Shown here in pieces: positions 1 through 9,188 of a DNA stretch of 9,328 bases. The DNA lies in assembly GCA_900549955.1 (NCBI GenBank), contig URQH01000035.1, forward strand, positions 1 through 9,328. The letters run 5' to 3'. The notes under the pieces were generated by a model that saw nothing but the letters and a program-made list of their open reading frames with translations, searched no databases and had not been told where the DNA came from. The first letter of the stretch is position 1. The number at the start of each line of letters is the position of its first letter. Both the position numbers and the translations under genes were made by a program. Source of the stretch: an uncultured Eubacteriales bacterium. GTDB lineage: Bacteria > Bacillota > Clostridia > Christensenellales > CAG-138.

Positions 1-233
1 CGCGCGGCGCCGCGCGCGGGAGAAGCGCCGCCGGGAAGCCGCGCGCACGGCGAAACGCCGGGGCGCGGGGCGTGACAGAAAGCCGCGCGCACGGCGGGTT
101 GGGAAAGTGTTTCGCTTGCGGCTGGCACAGCGCGCGCCGGAGAGACGCCGGGGCGCCGGACGGGGGCGCCGGGAAAGCCGCGCAAAAGCGCTGCGCGCAC
201 GACACCAGCACAGGGATCGGGGGTCCGTTTGCC
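1..233. other. GC-rich, repetitive leader upstream of dnaB
   Basis: I support no complete gene here. Frame 1 is open from the window edge to a TGA at 73-75 and reads as an Ala/Pro/Gly/Arg-rich tail. It could be the C-terminus of an upstream gene or chance in GC-rich DNA. The dnaB frame is also open back to 72, but that 54-residue extension looks nothing like DnaB and is probably untranslated. I see no clear sigma-A promoter and no T-rich terminator. The stretch is dominated by short repeated GC words, described in the next entry. Confidence 0.6.
28..201. repeat. degenerate short direct repeats and palindromic GC words
   Basis: A 17-bp word occurs identically at 36-52 and 80-96; its core, GCCGCGCGCACGGCG, is a near-palindrome able to form a GCCG/CGGC hairpin. 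A 12-bp word, ACGCCGGGGCGC, is repeated at 55-66 and 145-156. A related word, GCCGCGCAAAA, lies at 177-187. Together these look like eroded copies of a longer unit. They may be a degenerate tandem repeat, a REP-like element, or simple GC-rich drift; the sequence alone does not decide. Confidence 0.6.
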
Positions 234-1577
234 ATGGAACAGAGACAGGAAGATTTGCGCATGCCGCCGCACAGCGTGGACGCGGAGCGCTCCGTGCTGG
301 GCAGCATGCTGCTGGACGCGAACGCGCTCGAGCTCGCGCTCGAGCAGCTCCGGCCGGAGGACTTTTACCTGCCCGCGCACGAGACGATCTTCTCATGCAT
401 GCGCGACATCCGCAACGCCGGCGGCGCGGTGGATCTGGTCACGCTCGCCAACGAGCTGGAGCGCCACGGCAAGCTGGACATGGCCGGCGGCGCTGCCGGC
501 CTGTCGGAGCTGCTCGGCTTTGTGCCCACCGCCGCGAACGTGCAGGAGTACATCGGCATCGTGGAGGAGAAGAGCGTCCGCCGCCAGCTCATCCGCGCCG
601 GGGGCGACATCGCCCGCGACGGCATGAACGACGAGGCCGGGCTCGAAAAGGTCTTAAACGACGCCGAACGCCGCATCTACGACATCTCCATGCGCAAGAG
701 CGAGGACTCGCTCGTGCCGGTGGAGGAGATCGTGCCGGGCGCGTTCGCCGAGATCGGCGAGCTGATGAACCTCCGCGGCAAGCTGACCGGCGTGGACACG
801 GGGTTCATCGACCTCAACCGCATGACGGGCGGTTTCCAGAAGAGCGACCTCATCATCGTCGCGGCGCGCCCCGCCATGGGCAAGACGGCGTTTGCGCTGA
901 ACGTCGCGCAGCACGCCGCGCTGCACGACGGCCGCACCGTGGTCATCTTCAGCCTCGAGATGTCGGCCCGGCAGCTGGTCATGCGCATGCTGTGCACGGA
1001 GGCGACGGTCGAGTCGCAGAAGATCAGGGAAGGCGTCATCGACCCGGAGGACACGAACCGCCTGCTCGAGGTCATGGAGCCGATGAGCAGGAGCGGCCTG
1101 TATATCGACGATACGGGCGGCATCTCCGTGCCGGAGATCCGCAGCAAGTGCCGCCGCCTGAAGGCGCGGCGCGGGCTGGACATGGTCGTGATCGACTACC
1201 TGCAGCTCATGCAGTCCGGCGGCGGCCGCCGCTCCGACTCGCGCACGCAGGAGGTGTCCGACATGACGCGCCAGCTCAAGCTGCTCGCGCGCGAGCTGGA
1301 GGTGCCGGTCGTGCTGCTCGCGCAGCTCAACCGCGGCCCGGAGACGCGCCAGGACCACACGCCGATGATCGCCGATTTGCGCGAGTCCGGCTCCATCGAG
1401 CAGGACGCCGACATGGTCATCCTGCTGTACCGCCCCGCCGTGTACGACGAGACGGAGGACAACACGAGCCACGCCATCATCGCCAAGCACCGCCACGGCC
1501 CGACCGGCACGGTGCTGCTCGCCTGGCAGGGCGAATACACGCGGTTTATGAACCTCGCGCAGGAAAACGCCTATTGA
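234..1577 (+). CDS. dnaB: replicative DNA helicase DnaB
   Basis: This gene encodes the hexameric 5'-3' helicase that unwinds DNA at the replication fork and contacts primase and the helicase loader. The 447-residue length is normal. The N-terminal domain opens with PPHSVDAERSVLGSMLLD (11-28). The RecA-like ATPase domain carries Walker A (ARPAMGKTA, 211-219), SLEMS (240-244), Walker B (VVIDYLQLM, 318-326), the TQEVSDMTRQLK block (338-349) and DLRESGSIEQDADMVILLYR (381-400). It ends in the usual KHRHGPTGT segment (418-426). No intein interrupts it. I chose the ATG at 234 because DnaB proteins usually have about 8-10 residues before the PPH segment. The ATG at 261 (residue 10) has a better ribosome binding site (AGGAAG, 247-252) and is a real alternative. 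nagB follows after 34 bp with no visible terminator, so co-transcription is likely. Confidence 0.97.
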   Translation: MEQRQEDLRMPPHSVDAERSVLGSMLLDANALELALEQLRPEDFYLPAHETIFSCMRDIRNAGGAVDLVTLANELERHGKLDMAGGAAGLSELLGFVPTAANVQEYIGIVEEKSVRRQLIRAGGDIARDGMNDEAGLEKVLNDAERRIYDISMRKSEDSLVPVEEIVPGAFAEIGELMNLRGKLTGVDTGFIDLNRMTGGFQKSDLIIVAARPAMGKTAFALNVAQHAALHDGRTVVIFSLEMSARQLVMRMLCTEATVESQKIREGVIDPEDTNRLLEVMEPMSRSGLYIDDTGGISVPEIRSKCRRLKARRGLDMVVIDYLQLMQSGGGRRSDSRTQEVSDMTRQLKLLARELEVPVVLLAQLNRGPETRQDHTPMIADLRESGSIEQDADMVILLYRPAVYDETEDNTSHAIIAKHRHGPTGTVLLAWQGEYTRFMNLAQENAY

Positions 1578-1595
1578 ACCGCCAAACCAGTTTAC

Positions 1596-1601
1596 AGGAG
1601 G
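1596..1601 (+). promoter_or_regulatory. ribosome binding site of nagB
   Basis: A perfect AGGAGG lies 10 nt before the ATG at 1612, in the 34-bp gap after dnaB. It fixes the nagB start and rules out the out-of-frame ATG nearby. Confidence 0.85.
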
Positions 1602-1611
1602 AACCCACACC

Positions 1612-2331
1612 ATGCAGCTGATCGTCACCGATGCGCAACAGGCCGCCGTCCGCGCGGCCGGTCTCTATGTCGACCTGCTCCGCCGCAAGCCGGACGCCGT
1701 GCTGGGCCTGGCCACCGGCTCGACCCCGCTCGGGCTGTACGCGCGCCTTGCCGCGCTGTACCGCGCGGGCGAGCTCTCCTTTCGGCGCGCCACGAGCTTC
1801 AACCTCGACGAGTACGTCGGCCTGCCGGCCACGCACAGCCAGAGCTACCGCTATTTCATGGAGCACAACCTGTTTTCGCACGTCGACCTGCCGGCGGAGC
1901 GCACGCACGTGCCCTCCGGGCTGGACGTGTCGGACGCGGCGCTCGCCGGGTACGACGCGGCCATCGAGGCGGCCGGCGGCATCGACCTGCAGCTGCTCGG
2001 GCTCGGCGGCAACGGCCACATCGGCTTCAACGAGCCGGGCACGCCGTTCGGCCTCGGCACGCACGTGGTGGAGCTGACGGCGCGCACGCGGCAGGACAAC
2101 GCGCGCTTCTTCGCCTCGCTGGACGAGGTGCCGACGCACGCGGCGACGATGGGCGTCAAGACCGTCATGCACGCGCGGGCGATCCTGCTGCTCGCGTTCG
2201 GCAGCGCCAAGGCGGAGGCCGTGCGCGCGGCGCTCACGGGCCCGGTCACGGAGGAGGTGCCGGCCTCGGTGCTGCAGCTGCACCCGGACGTGACGGTTTT
2301 TTGTGATGAGGAGGCGGCAAAACTGCTATGA
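1612..2331 (+). CDS. nagB: glucosamine-6-phosphate deaminase NagB
   Basis: This cytosolic enzyme converts glucosamine-6-phosphate to fructose-6-phosphate and ammonia, feeding amino sugars into glycolysis. Family landmarks visible are the phosphate-binding segment LGLATGSTPLGLY (31-43), FNLDEYVGLP (63-72) with the active-site Asp66, and the catalytic loop GGNGHIGFNEPG (132-143) with His136 and Glu141. The E. coli loop has Asp where this one has Asn134; from memory, NGH is normal for Gram-positive members, so I expect activity. LQLHPDVTVFCDEEA (221-235) is the conserved C-terminal block. At 239 residues it is the short form, lacking the longer tail of the E. coli enzyme. Its stop codon overlaps the start of the next gene (ATGA), implying translational coupling. 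The more distant SIS-type sugar-phosphate isomerases and 6-phosphogluconolactonases lack this combination of motifs. Confidence 0.96.
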   Translation: MQLIVTDAQQAAVRAAGLYVDLLRRKPDAVLGLATGSTPLGLYARLAALYRAGELSFRRATSFNLDEYVGLPATHSQSYRYFMEHNLFSHVDLPAERTHVPSGLDVSDAALAGYDAAIEAAGGIDLQLLGLGGNGHIGFNEPGTPFGLGTHVVELTARTRQDNARFFASLDEVPTHAATMGVKTVMHARAILLLAFGSAKAEAVRAALTGPVTEEVPASVLQLHPDVTVFCDEEAAKLL

Positions 2332-2990
2332 AAAACGCCGACCTGTTTTTGGACCTCGGCGCGACCGCCGCGGCCGCGCTGTTTCTCGAGACGACGTATC
2401 CGTGGGAGGTGCTGCCGCGCATCGGCGCGTTTGTGCGCGCGCTCGGCCCCACGCTGCCCGCGGACGAATATGACGAGGTGGAAGAGGGCGTGTGGCTCCA
2501 CCGCAGCGTGAAGCGCTACCCCGGCGTGACCATCGCCGCGCCGGCCGTCATCGGCCCGGAGACGGAGCTGCGCCCCGGCGCGTTCCTGCGCGGGAGCATC
2601 CTGGTCGGCCGCGGCTGCGTCGTGGGCAACTCCACAGAGCTCAAAAACTGCATCCTGTTCGACAAGGTGCAGGTGCCGCACTACAACTACGTGGGCGACT
2701 CGATCCTCGGCCGCGGCGCGCACCTCGGCGCGGGCGCGATCTGCTCCAACGTGCGCACGGACAAACAGAACGTCGTCGTGCACGGCGCGGACGGCGCCGA
2801 CTATCCGACCGGGCTGCGCAAGTTCGGCGCGATCCTTGGCGACGGCGCGGACGTCGGGTGCAACAGCGTGCTGTGCCCCGGCGCGGTGCTCGGCCCGGGC
2901 GCGCAGGTCTACCCGCTCTCGCGCGTGCGCGGCACGGTGCCGGCAGGGCACATCTTCAAGGCGCAGGGTAACGTCGTCCCGCGCCGCTGA
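2328..2990 (+). CDS. left-handed beta-helix (hexapeptide-repeat) protein resembling the GlmU acetyltransferase domain
   Basis: This 220-residue protein is built mainly of hexapeptide repeats (about 66-205), the fold of trimeric acyltransferases. It resembles the C-terminal half of GlmU, which acetylates glucosamine-1-phosphate. Residues matching GlmU active-site positions are Arg82 (LRPGAFL), Lys106 (ELKN), His118 and Tyr121 (VPHYNYVGD), and Asn141 (CSNVRTDK). A GlmU Asn in NIGAG is His132 here. There is no N-terminal uridylyltransferase domain; residues 1-60 form a short conserved cap containing TYPWEVLP (23-30). Clostridial relatives are often labelled 'UDP-N-acetylglucosamine pyrophosphorylase', which is misleading without that domain. 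The ATG overlaps the nagB stop, with AGGAGG at 2309-2314 inside nagB. A role as a sugar-phosphate or nucleotide-sugar acyltransferase in amino-sugar metabolism is inference; the substrate is unknown. Confidence 0.87.
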   Translation: MKNADLFLDLGATAAAALFLETTYPWEVLPRIGAFVRALGPTLPADEYDEVEEGVWLHRSVKRYPGVTIAAPAVIGPETELRPGAFLRGSILVGRGCVVGNSTELKNCILFDKVQVPHYNYVGDSILGRGAHLGAGAICSNVRTDKQNVVVHGADGADYPTGLRKFGAILGDGADVGCNSVLCPGAVLGPGAQVYPLSRVRGTVPAGHIFKAQGNVVPRR

Positions 2991-2992
2991 CC

Positions 2993-2998
2993 GGGAGG
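2993..2998 (+). promoter_or_regulatory. ribosome binding site of the MATE gene
   Basis: GGGAGG lies 8 nt before the ATG at 3007, in the 16-bp gap after the beta-helix gene. It favours this ATG over the internal ATG codons at 3127 and 3130, which have only a GGAG about 16 nt upstream. Confidence 0.75.
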
Positions 2999-3006
2999 CG
3001 ACGGAC

Positions 3007-4470
3007 ATGGAACGGGACGGGGCGCGGAAGCCGGACGTGCTGCAAAACAGCGAAACCGCCGCGCAAAACGGCGGGAACGCCGCGCACGGCGCGGGCGAGA
3101 CGGCGCAGGAGCACACCTTCCGCCGCATGATGGAGGAGCCGGTGCGGCGGCTCGTGTGCCGGCTGGCGGTGCCGACGATCGTGAGCATGCTCATCACGTC
3201 GTTTTACAACATGGCGGACACGTTCTTCGTCGGCCGGCTGGACACCTCGGCCGTGGCGGCGGTCGGCTCGGCGGTGTCGCTCATGGCGGTGATCCAGGCC
3301 ATCGGCTTTTTCTTTGGCCACGGCTCCGGCAACCACATCTCGCGCGAGCTGGGCAGCCAGCGCCGCGAGAGCGCGGAGGCCATGGCGGCGACCGGCTTTT
3401 TCTCCGCGCTGCTTGCGGGCGTGGCGCTCATGGTGCCGGGCCTGCTGCTGCTCGAACCGCTGTGCCTGCTGCTCGGGGCGACGGACACCATGCTGCCGTA
3501 CGCGATGGACTACGTGCGCTACATCCTGATCGGCATGCCGTTCATGATGTCGTCGCTCGTGCTGAACAACCAGCTGCGCTTCCAGGGGAACGCGTTTTAC
3601 GGCATGATCGGCATCGCCACGGGCGCGGTGCTGAACCTCGGGCTCGACCCGCTGTTCATCTTCGTGCTGGACATGGGCGCGGGCGGCGCGGCGCTGGCGA
3701 CGGCCATCAGCCAGTTTGCGTCGTGGCTGCTGCTGTTCCTCGGCGCCAACCGCGCCGGCGGCAACCTGCCGGTGCGCTGGAAGAATTTCCACCCGCAGTT
3801 GCAGCACTACCGCGAGATCTTCCGCGGCGGCACGCCGTCGCTGCTGCGCCAGAGCATCGCGAGCGTGGCCGTGGCGAGCCTGACGTACGCCGCCCGGCCG
3901 TATTCCGACGCGGCGGTGGCCGCCATGACGATCGTCTCGCGCGTCATGATGTTCGCCAACTCCGCGCTGATCGGCTTTGGGCAGGGGTTCCAGCCGGTGT
4001 GCGGGTTCAACTACGGCGCCAGGCGCTTCGACCGCGTGCGCGAGGCGTACCGCTTCTGCGTGCGCACGTCGGCCGTGGTGCTCGTGGCGCTGGCCGCGGC
4101 CACGTTCCTGCTCTCGCCGTGGATCGTGACGATGTTCCGGGACGACCCGCTGGTCGTCGAGGTGGGCACGGCGGCGCTCCGGCTGCAGTGCGTGACGTTC
4201 CCGCTCGCGTCGGTCATCGTGCTCACGAACATGATGCTGCAGACCATCGGCAGCGTGTGGCGCGCGTCGTTCCTCGCGCTGGCGCGGCAGGGGCTGCTGT
4301 TCATCCCGTTCGTGCTGCTGCTGCCGCACGTGCTGGACGTGACGGGCATCGTGCTGGCGCAGCCGATTGCGGACGTGCTCTCGTTCGTTTGCGCGATCGT
4401 CATGGCAAAGAAGACGCTCGCCGAGATGCGGTGCGCGCAGGAGGCGCAGCAGGTGCAGCCCGCCTGTTGA
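3007..4470 (+). CDS. MATE-family multidrug/toxin exporter
   Basis: This 487-residue inner-membrane antiporter has the family's roughly 12 hydrophobic segments in two related halves. Hallmarks are YNMADTFFVGRLDTSAVAAVG (about 67-87), the LNLGLDPLFIF segment (209-219), which recurs in MATE proteins, and the second-half block GFGQGFQPVCGFNYGARRFD (323-342). Substrates cannot be predicted; relatives expel cationic drugs or small metabolites using Na+ or H+ gradients. The first 40 residues are polar, rich in Ala, Gly, Asn and Gln, and precede the usual family start (MMEEPVRRLVCRLAVPTIVS, 41-60). They share DNA words with the dnaB leader. The upstream start is kept because of its ribosome binding site, but a start at 3127 or 3130 is possible. 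The gene lies 16 bp after the beta-helix gene and is followed by a strong terminator, so it is the last gene of the unit. Confidence 0.93.
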   Translation: MERDGARKPDVLQNSETAAQNGGNAAHGAGETAQEHTFRRMMEEPVRRLVCRLAVPTIVSMLITSFYNMADTFFVGRLDTSAVAAVGSAVSLMAVIQAIGFFFGHGSGNHISRELGSQRRESAEAMAATGFFSALLAGVALMVPGLLLLEPLCLLLGATDTMLPYAMDYVRYILIGMPFMMSSLVLNNQLRFQGNAFYGMIGIATGAVLNLGLDPLFIFVLDMGAGGAALATAISQFASWLLLFLGANRAGGNLPVRWKNFHPQLQHYREIFRGGTPSLLRQSIASVAVASLTYAARPYSDAAVAAMTIVSRVMMFANSALIGFGQGFQPVCGFNYGARRFDRVREAYRFCVRTSAVVLVALAAATFLLSPWIVTMFRDDPLVVEVGTAALRLQCVTFPLASVIVLTNMMLQTIGSVWRASFLALARQGLLFIPFVLLLPHVLDVTGIVLAQPIADVLSFVCAIVMAKKTLAEMRCAQEAQQVQPAC

Positions 4471-4491
4471 GCGCGCCGTTTGCCCATGCCC

Positions 4492-4519
4492 GGCCCCCGG
4501 CCTTGCGCCGGGGGCCTTT
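4492..4519 (+). terminator. intrinsic terminator after the MATE gene
   Basis: A perfect 10-bp GC stem, GGCCCCCGGC (4492-4501) with GCCGGGGGCC (4507-4516), encloses a 5-nt loop (CTTGC). It is followed by TTTGT. The T-tract is short, but the stem is very stable and sits 22 bp after the MATE stop codon, where the dnaB-to-MATE unit should end. Confidence 0.85.
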
Positions 4520-4526
4520 GTCGTGG

Positions 4527-4612
4527 CCGCGCCCGCCTTGCGCCTCCAACGCGCCCCGCATTTTCCGCTCCATGCCCCGCCCATGCGCCTTACCGCGCCC
4601 GCCTTGCGCCTC
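4527..4612. repeat. 20-bp direct repeat pair in the spacer before ileS
   Basis: An identical 20-bp word occurs at 4527-4546 and 4593-4612, 66 bp apart. Its core GCCTTGCGCC is also found at 4500-4509, spanning the loop of the preceding terminator, which gives three copies in about 110 bp. The surrounding top strand is strikingly C-rich (4521-4650). No gene is supported here. The copies may descend from duplication of the terminator's arm or may be a short interspersed element. Confidence 0.7.
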
Positions 4613-4648
4613 GTGCGCCGCCGCCGCCGGTTTTTCCCCGCCCGCCCC

Positions 4649-4677
4649 TTTACAAACCGCGCCGGAATGGGTATAAT
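4649..4677 (+). promoter_or_regulatory. sigma-A promoter of the ileS T-box transcript
   Basis: The -35 box TTTACA (4649-4654) and the perfect -10 box TATAAT (4672-4677) are separated by exactly 17 bp. Transcription should start near 4683-4685, just before the 5' side of the T-box Stem I. This position agrees with the independent evidence for the riboswitch. Confidence 0.9.
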
Positions 4678-4683
4678 GCACGG

Positions 4684-4959
4684 TGAAAGCGTCGATCGGG
4701 ACGAGTACGGGGCATGCGCCCATCCAAAGAGAGCCGCCATTTTGGTGCAAGGCGGCGTTGGGACGGCTCCGGAAGATCACCCGTGAGCGCGCCGCAGAAC
4801 CGGCCTGCCCCGGCGGCAATGGGGCGCCCCAGTAAGCGGCGACGTGTCTCTCACGTTACAGGGAAAAAAGAGCGGGCGCAGGGCAAGCCGGCGCCAACTC
4901 GGGTGGTACCGCGGAGTACGCTGCTCCGTCCCGAAGGATGGGACGGGGCTTTTCATTTT
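4684..4959 (+). ncRNA. T-box riboswitch (tRNA-Ile-sensing leader of ileS)
   Basis: The leader RNA senses uncharged tRNA-Ile and lets transcription continue into ileS when isoleucyl-tRNA is scarce. Stem I shows the loop-E element AGTA (4704-4707) opposite GAA (4772-4774), and an AUC isoleucine specifier (4776-4778) followed by A. The distal arm GCCGCC/GGCGGC (4733-4738, 4751-4756) carries the AGAGAGC bulge motif (4728-4734) and a GGTGCAA loop (4744-4750). A hairpin ACGTG/CACGT (4842-4846, 4852-4856) is a likely Stem III. The signature GGGTGGTACCGCGG (4901-4914) holds the UGGU bulge (4904-4907), which pairs with an ACCA tRNA end, as expected for tRNA-Ile. The attenuator hairpin comes last. GAU (Asp, 4775-4777) is a one-base-shifted alternative specifier, but the downstream gene supports AUC. 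Confidence 0.95.
4923..4959 (+). terminator. T-box attenuator terminator
   Basis: GCTCCGTCCC (4923-4932) pairs with GGGACGGGGC (4940-4949), with one G-U pair, around a 7-nt loop. TTTTCATTTT follows. The 5' arm follows directly after the T-box signature and overlaps the segment that would form the 3' side of the antiterminator, so the two folds are mutually exclusive. Confidence 0.92.
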
Positions 4960-4998
4960 GGCGGCGCATCGGGCCGAACACGGAAAGGACGGAGCTTT

Positions 4999-8124
<3,126 letters not shown>

Positions 8125-8315
8125 CGTGCCGCCGGGCGCACAAAGGGATGGAACCGGAGCGCGGGGGGCCTGGCCGGGAGCCGGACGCCCCGCCGCTTTT
8201 TGCGGGGGACGGGCGGCGCAAAAAGCCGCGCGCCATGAGGTGCGCTGCGCGGCGGATGAACTGCGCCGGGCGCAAAAGCCAGGGAAAACCAGAGGGATAA
8301 GAAGGTACAATCGCC
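8125..8315. other. GC-rich spacer between ileS and the DUF554 gene
   Basis: No gene is supported here. A hairpin CCCCGC/GCGGGG (8188-8193, 8202-8207) contains TTTTT in its loop but has no T-tract after it, so it is a weak terminator candidate. The word GCGCAAAA(A)GCC occurs at 8217-8227 and 8270-8280, and GCGCTGCGCG (8242-8251) also occurs upstream of dnaB (188-197). AGAAGG at 8300-8305 is the ribosome binding site of the next gene. No clear promoter is seen, so read-through from ileS remains possible. Confidence 0.55.
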
Positions 8316-9008
8316 ATGTTGGGAACCATTGTAAACGCGGCCGCCATCCTCGTGGGCGGCGGCGTGGGACTGTTGCTGAAAAAGGGGCTGCCGGCGCGCA
8401 TTTCGGACGTGATCATGGGCGGCGTCGGGCTCGTGGTGCTGTACATCGGCGTGAGCGGCTCGCTCTCCGGGGAAAACGTGCTCATCGCCGTGCTCTCGAT
8501 CGTCGCCGGCGGCGCGCTCGGCGCCTGGATCGACCTCGATCGCGCGCTGAACCGCCTTGGCGAGCGCGCGCAGGCCGCGTTTGCCGGCAGGGGCGGCGCG
8601 CAGGGCGGCGGCAGCGCGTTTGCGCAGGGGTTCGTCTCCGCCAGTTTGCTGTTCTGCGTCGGAGCGATGGCCGTCGTCGGCTCGCTCCAGAGCGGGCTCA
8701 CCGGCGACCATGCCACGCTCTTTGCCAAGGCGCTCATCGACGGCGTTTCCGCCATGGTGTTCGCCTCCGCCATGGGCGCCGGCGTGCTGCTCTCCGCCGT
8801 CGCCGTGTTTGCCTATCAGGGCGCGATCACGCTGCTCGCGTCGCTCCTTGCGCCCGTCCTCTCCGATGTCGCCGTCGCCGAAATGACCTGCGTCGGCTCG
8901 CTGCTCATCGTCGGCATCGGCCTCAACCTGCTCGGCGTCACGAAGCTCAAACTCGCCAACTACCTGCCCGCCGTGTTCCTGCCGCTGCTGCTCGTGCATA
9001 TTTTGTAA
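8316..9008 (+). CDS. DUF554 (YdfK/YqgA-like) integral membrane protein
   Basis: This 230-residue, very hydrophobic protein matches the DUF554 family. It opens with MLGTIVNAAAILVGGGVGLL (1-20). The conserved central block FCVGAMAVVGSLQSGLTGD (113-131) is followed by LIDGVSAMVFASAMGAGVLL (140-159) and AYQGAITLLA (166-175). Hydrophobic stretches suggest about six to seven membrane segments, with one polar Gly/Arg-rich linker (about 72-104) in the middle. The family's function is not established; a transport role is often suggested, and nothing here identifies a substrate. The start is supported by AGAAGG (8300-8305) 10 nt upstream and by the family's typical N-terminus. The gene is separated from ileS by 191 bp, and a strong promoter for the next unit follows it. 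It is probably an independent or read-through gene with no obvious link to translation. Confidence 0.93.
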   Translation: MLGTIVNAAAILVGGGVGLLLKKGLPARISDVIMGGVGLVVLYIGVSGSLSGENVLIAVLSIVAGGALGAWIDLDRALNRLGERAQAAFAGRGGAQGGGSAFAQGFVSASLLFCVGAMAVVGSLQSGLTGDHATLFAKALIDGVSAMVFASAMGAGVLLSAVAVFAYQGAITLLASLLAPVLSDVAVAEMTCVGSLLIVGIGLNLLGVTKLKLANYLPAVFLPLLLVHIL

Positions 9009-9030
9009 CGGCGTCGCCCGCGCCCGCAAC

Positions 9031-9060
9031 GAAAATGAAATCCGTATATCTTTTGGATTT
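9031..9060 (+). promoter_or_regulatory. AT-rich patch upstream of the tRNA-tuf promoter
   Basis: The 30 bases just above the -35 box are AT-rich in an otherwise GC-rich chromosome. This is consistent with an UP element contacting the RNA polymerase alpha subunit at a highly expressed promoter. They also contain a 6-bp inverted repeat, AAATCC (9038-9043) with GGATTT (9055-9060), which could be an operator or a weak terminator for the DUF554 gene. Either function is inference. Confidence 0.4.
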
Positions 9061-9062
9061 GC

Positions 9063-9091
9063 TTGACACCACCGTACAAAACCATTAGAAT
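9063..9091 (+). promoter_or_regulatory. strong sigma-A promoter for tRNA-Gly and tuf
   Basis: A perfect -35 box TTGACA (9063-9068) and a -10 box TAGAAT (9086-9091, one mismatch to consensus) are separated by 17 bp. Transcription should start near 9097-9099, about 15 nt before the mature tRNA 5' end. No other promoter is seen before tuf. Confidence 0.88.
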
Positions 9092-9113
9092 AAGAATGCT
9101 ATCGTGGAAGTGT

Positions 9114-9187
9114 GCGGGTGTAGCTCAGTGGCAGAGCTCCAGCTTCCCAAGCTGGCTATGTGGGTTCGATTCCCATCACCCGCTCCA
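9114..9187 (+). tRNA. tRNA-Gly, anticodon CCC
   Basis: The full cloverleaf is visible in 74 nt. The acceptor GCGGGTG (9114-9120) pairs perfectly with CACCCGC (9177-9183), the discriminator is T (9184), and CCA (9185-9187) is encoded. The D-stem is GCTC/GAGC (9123-9126, 9134-9137). The anticodon stem is CCAGC/GCTGG around the loop TTCCCAA, giving anticodon CCC at 9146-9148, which reads GGG. The T-arm has GTGGG, TTCGATT, CCCAT with one G-U pair. The U discriminator is typical of bacterial tRNA-Gly. Confidence 0.96.
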
Positions 9188-9188
9188 G

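Noticed and set aside
72..233. N-terminal extension of DnaB containing KCFACGWHS, slightly reminiscent of a zinc-binding motif
   Set aside because: It has only two cysteines in the pair, sits in repetitive DNA, has no family precedent in DnaB and lacks a ribosome binding site.
654..1628. Long antisense open frame opposite dnaB (324 codons), and similar ones opposite nagB, MATE and ileS (up to 856 codons)
   Set aside because: They are the complements of real genes with G/C-rich third positions. Their translations are Arg/His/Ala-rich, show no domain I recognise, and have no matching ribosome binding sites.
2836..3006. In-frame upstream extension of the MATE gene into the beta-helix gene
   Set aside because: It overlaps a conserved coding region in another frame and reads as Arg/Ser/Ala-rich noise, while the ATG at 3007 has GGGAGG at the right distance.
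4714..4998. In-frame 95-codon extension of IleS
   Set aside because: This stretch is the T-box riboswitch with its specifier, signature and terminator; a transcript through it needs antitermination, and the good ribosome binding site lies before 4999.
8306..8311. TACAAT as a -10 box for the DUF554 gene
   Set aside because: It overlaps the ribosome binding site and lies 4 bp before the ATG, with no -35 box, so a transcript could not carry the site.
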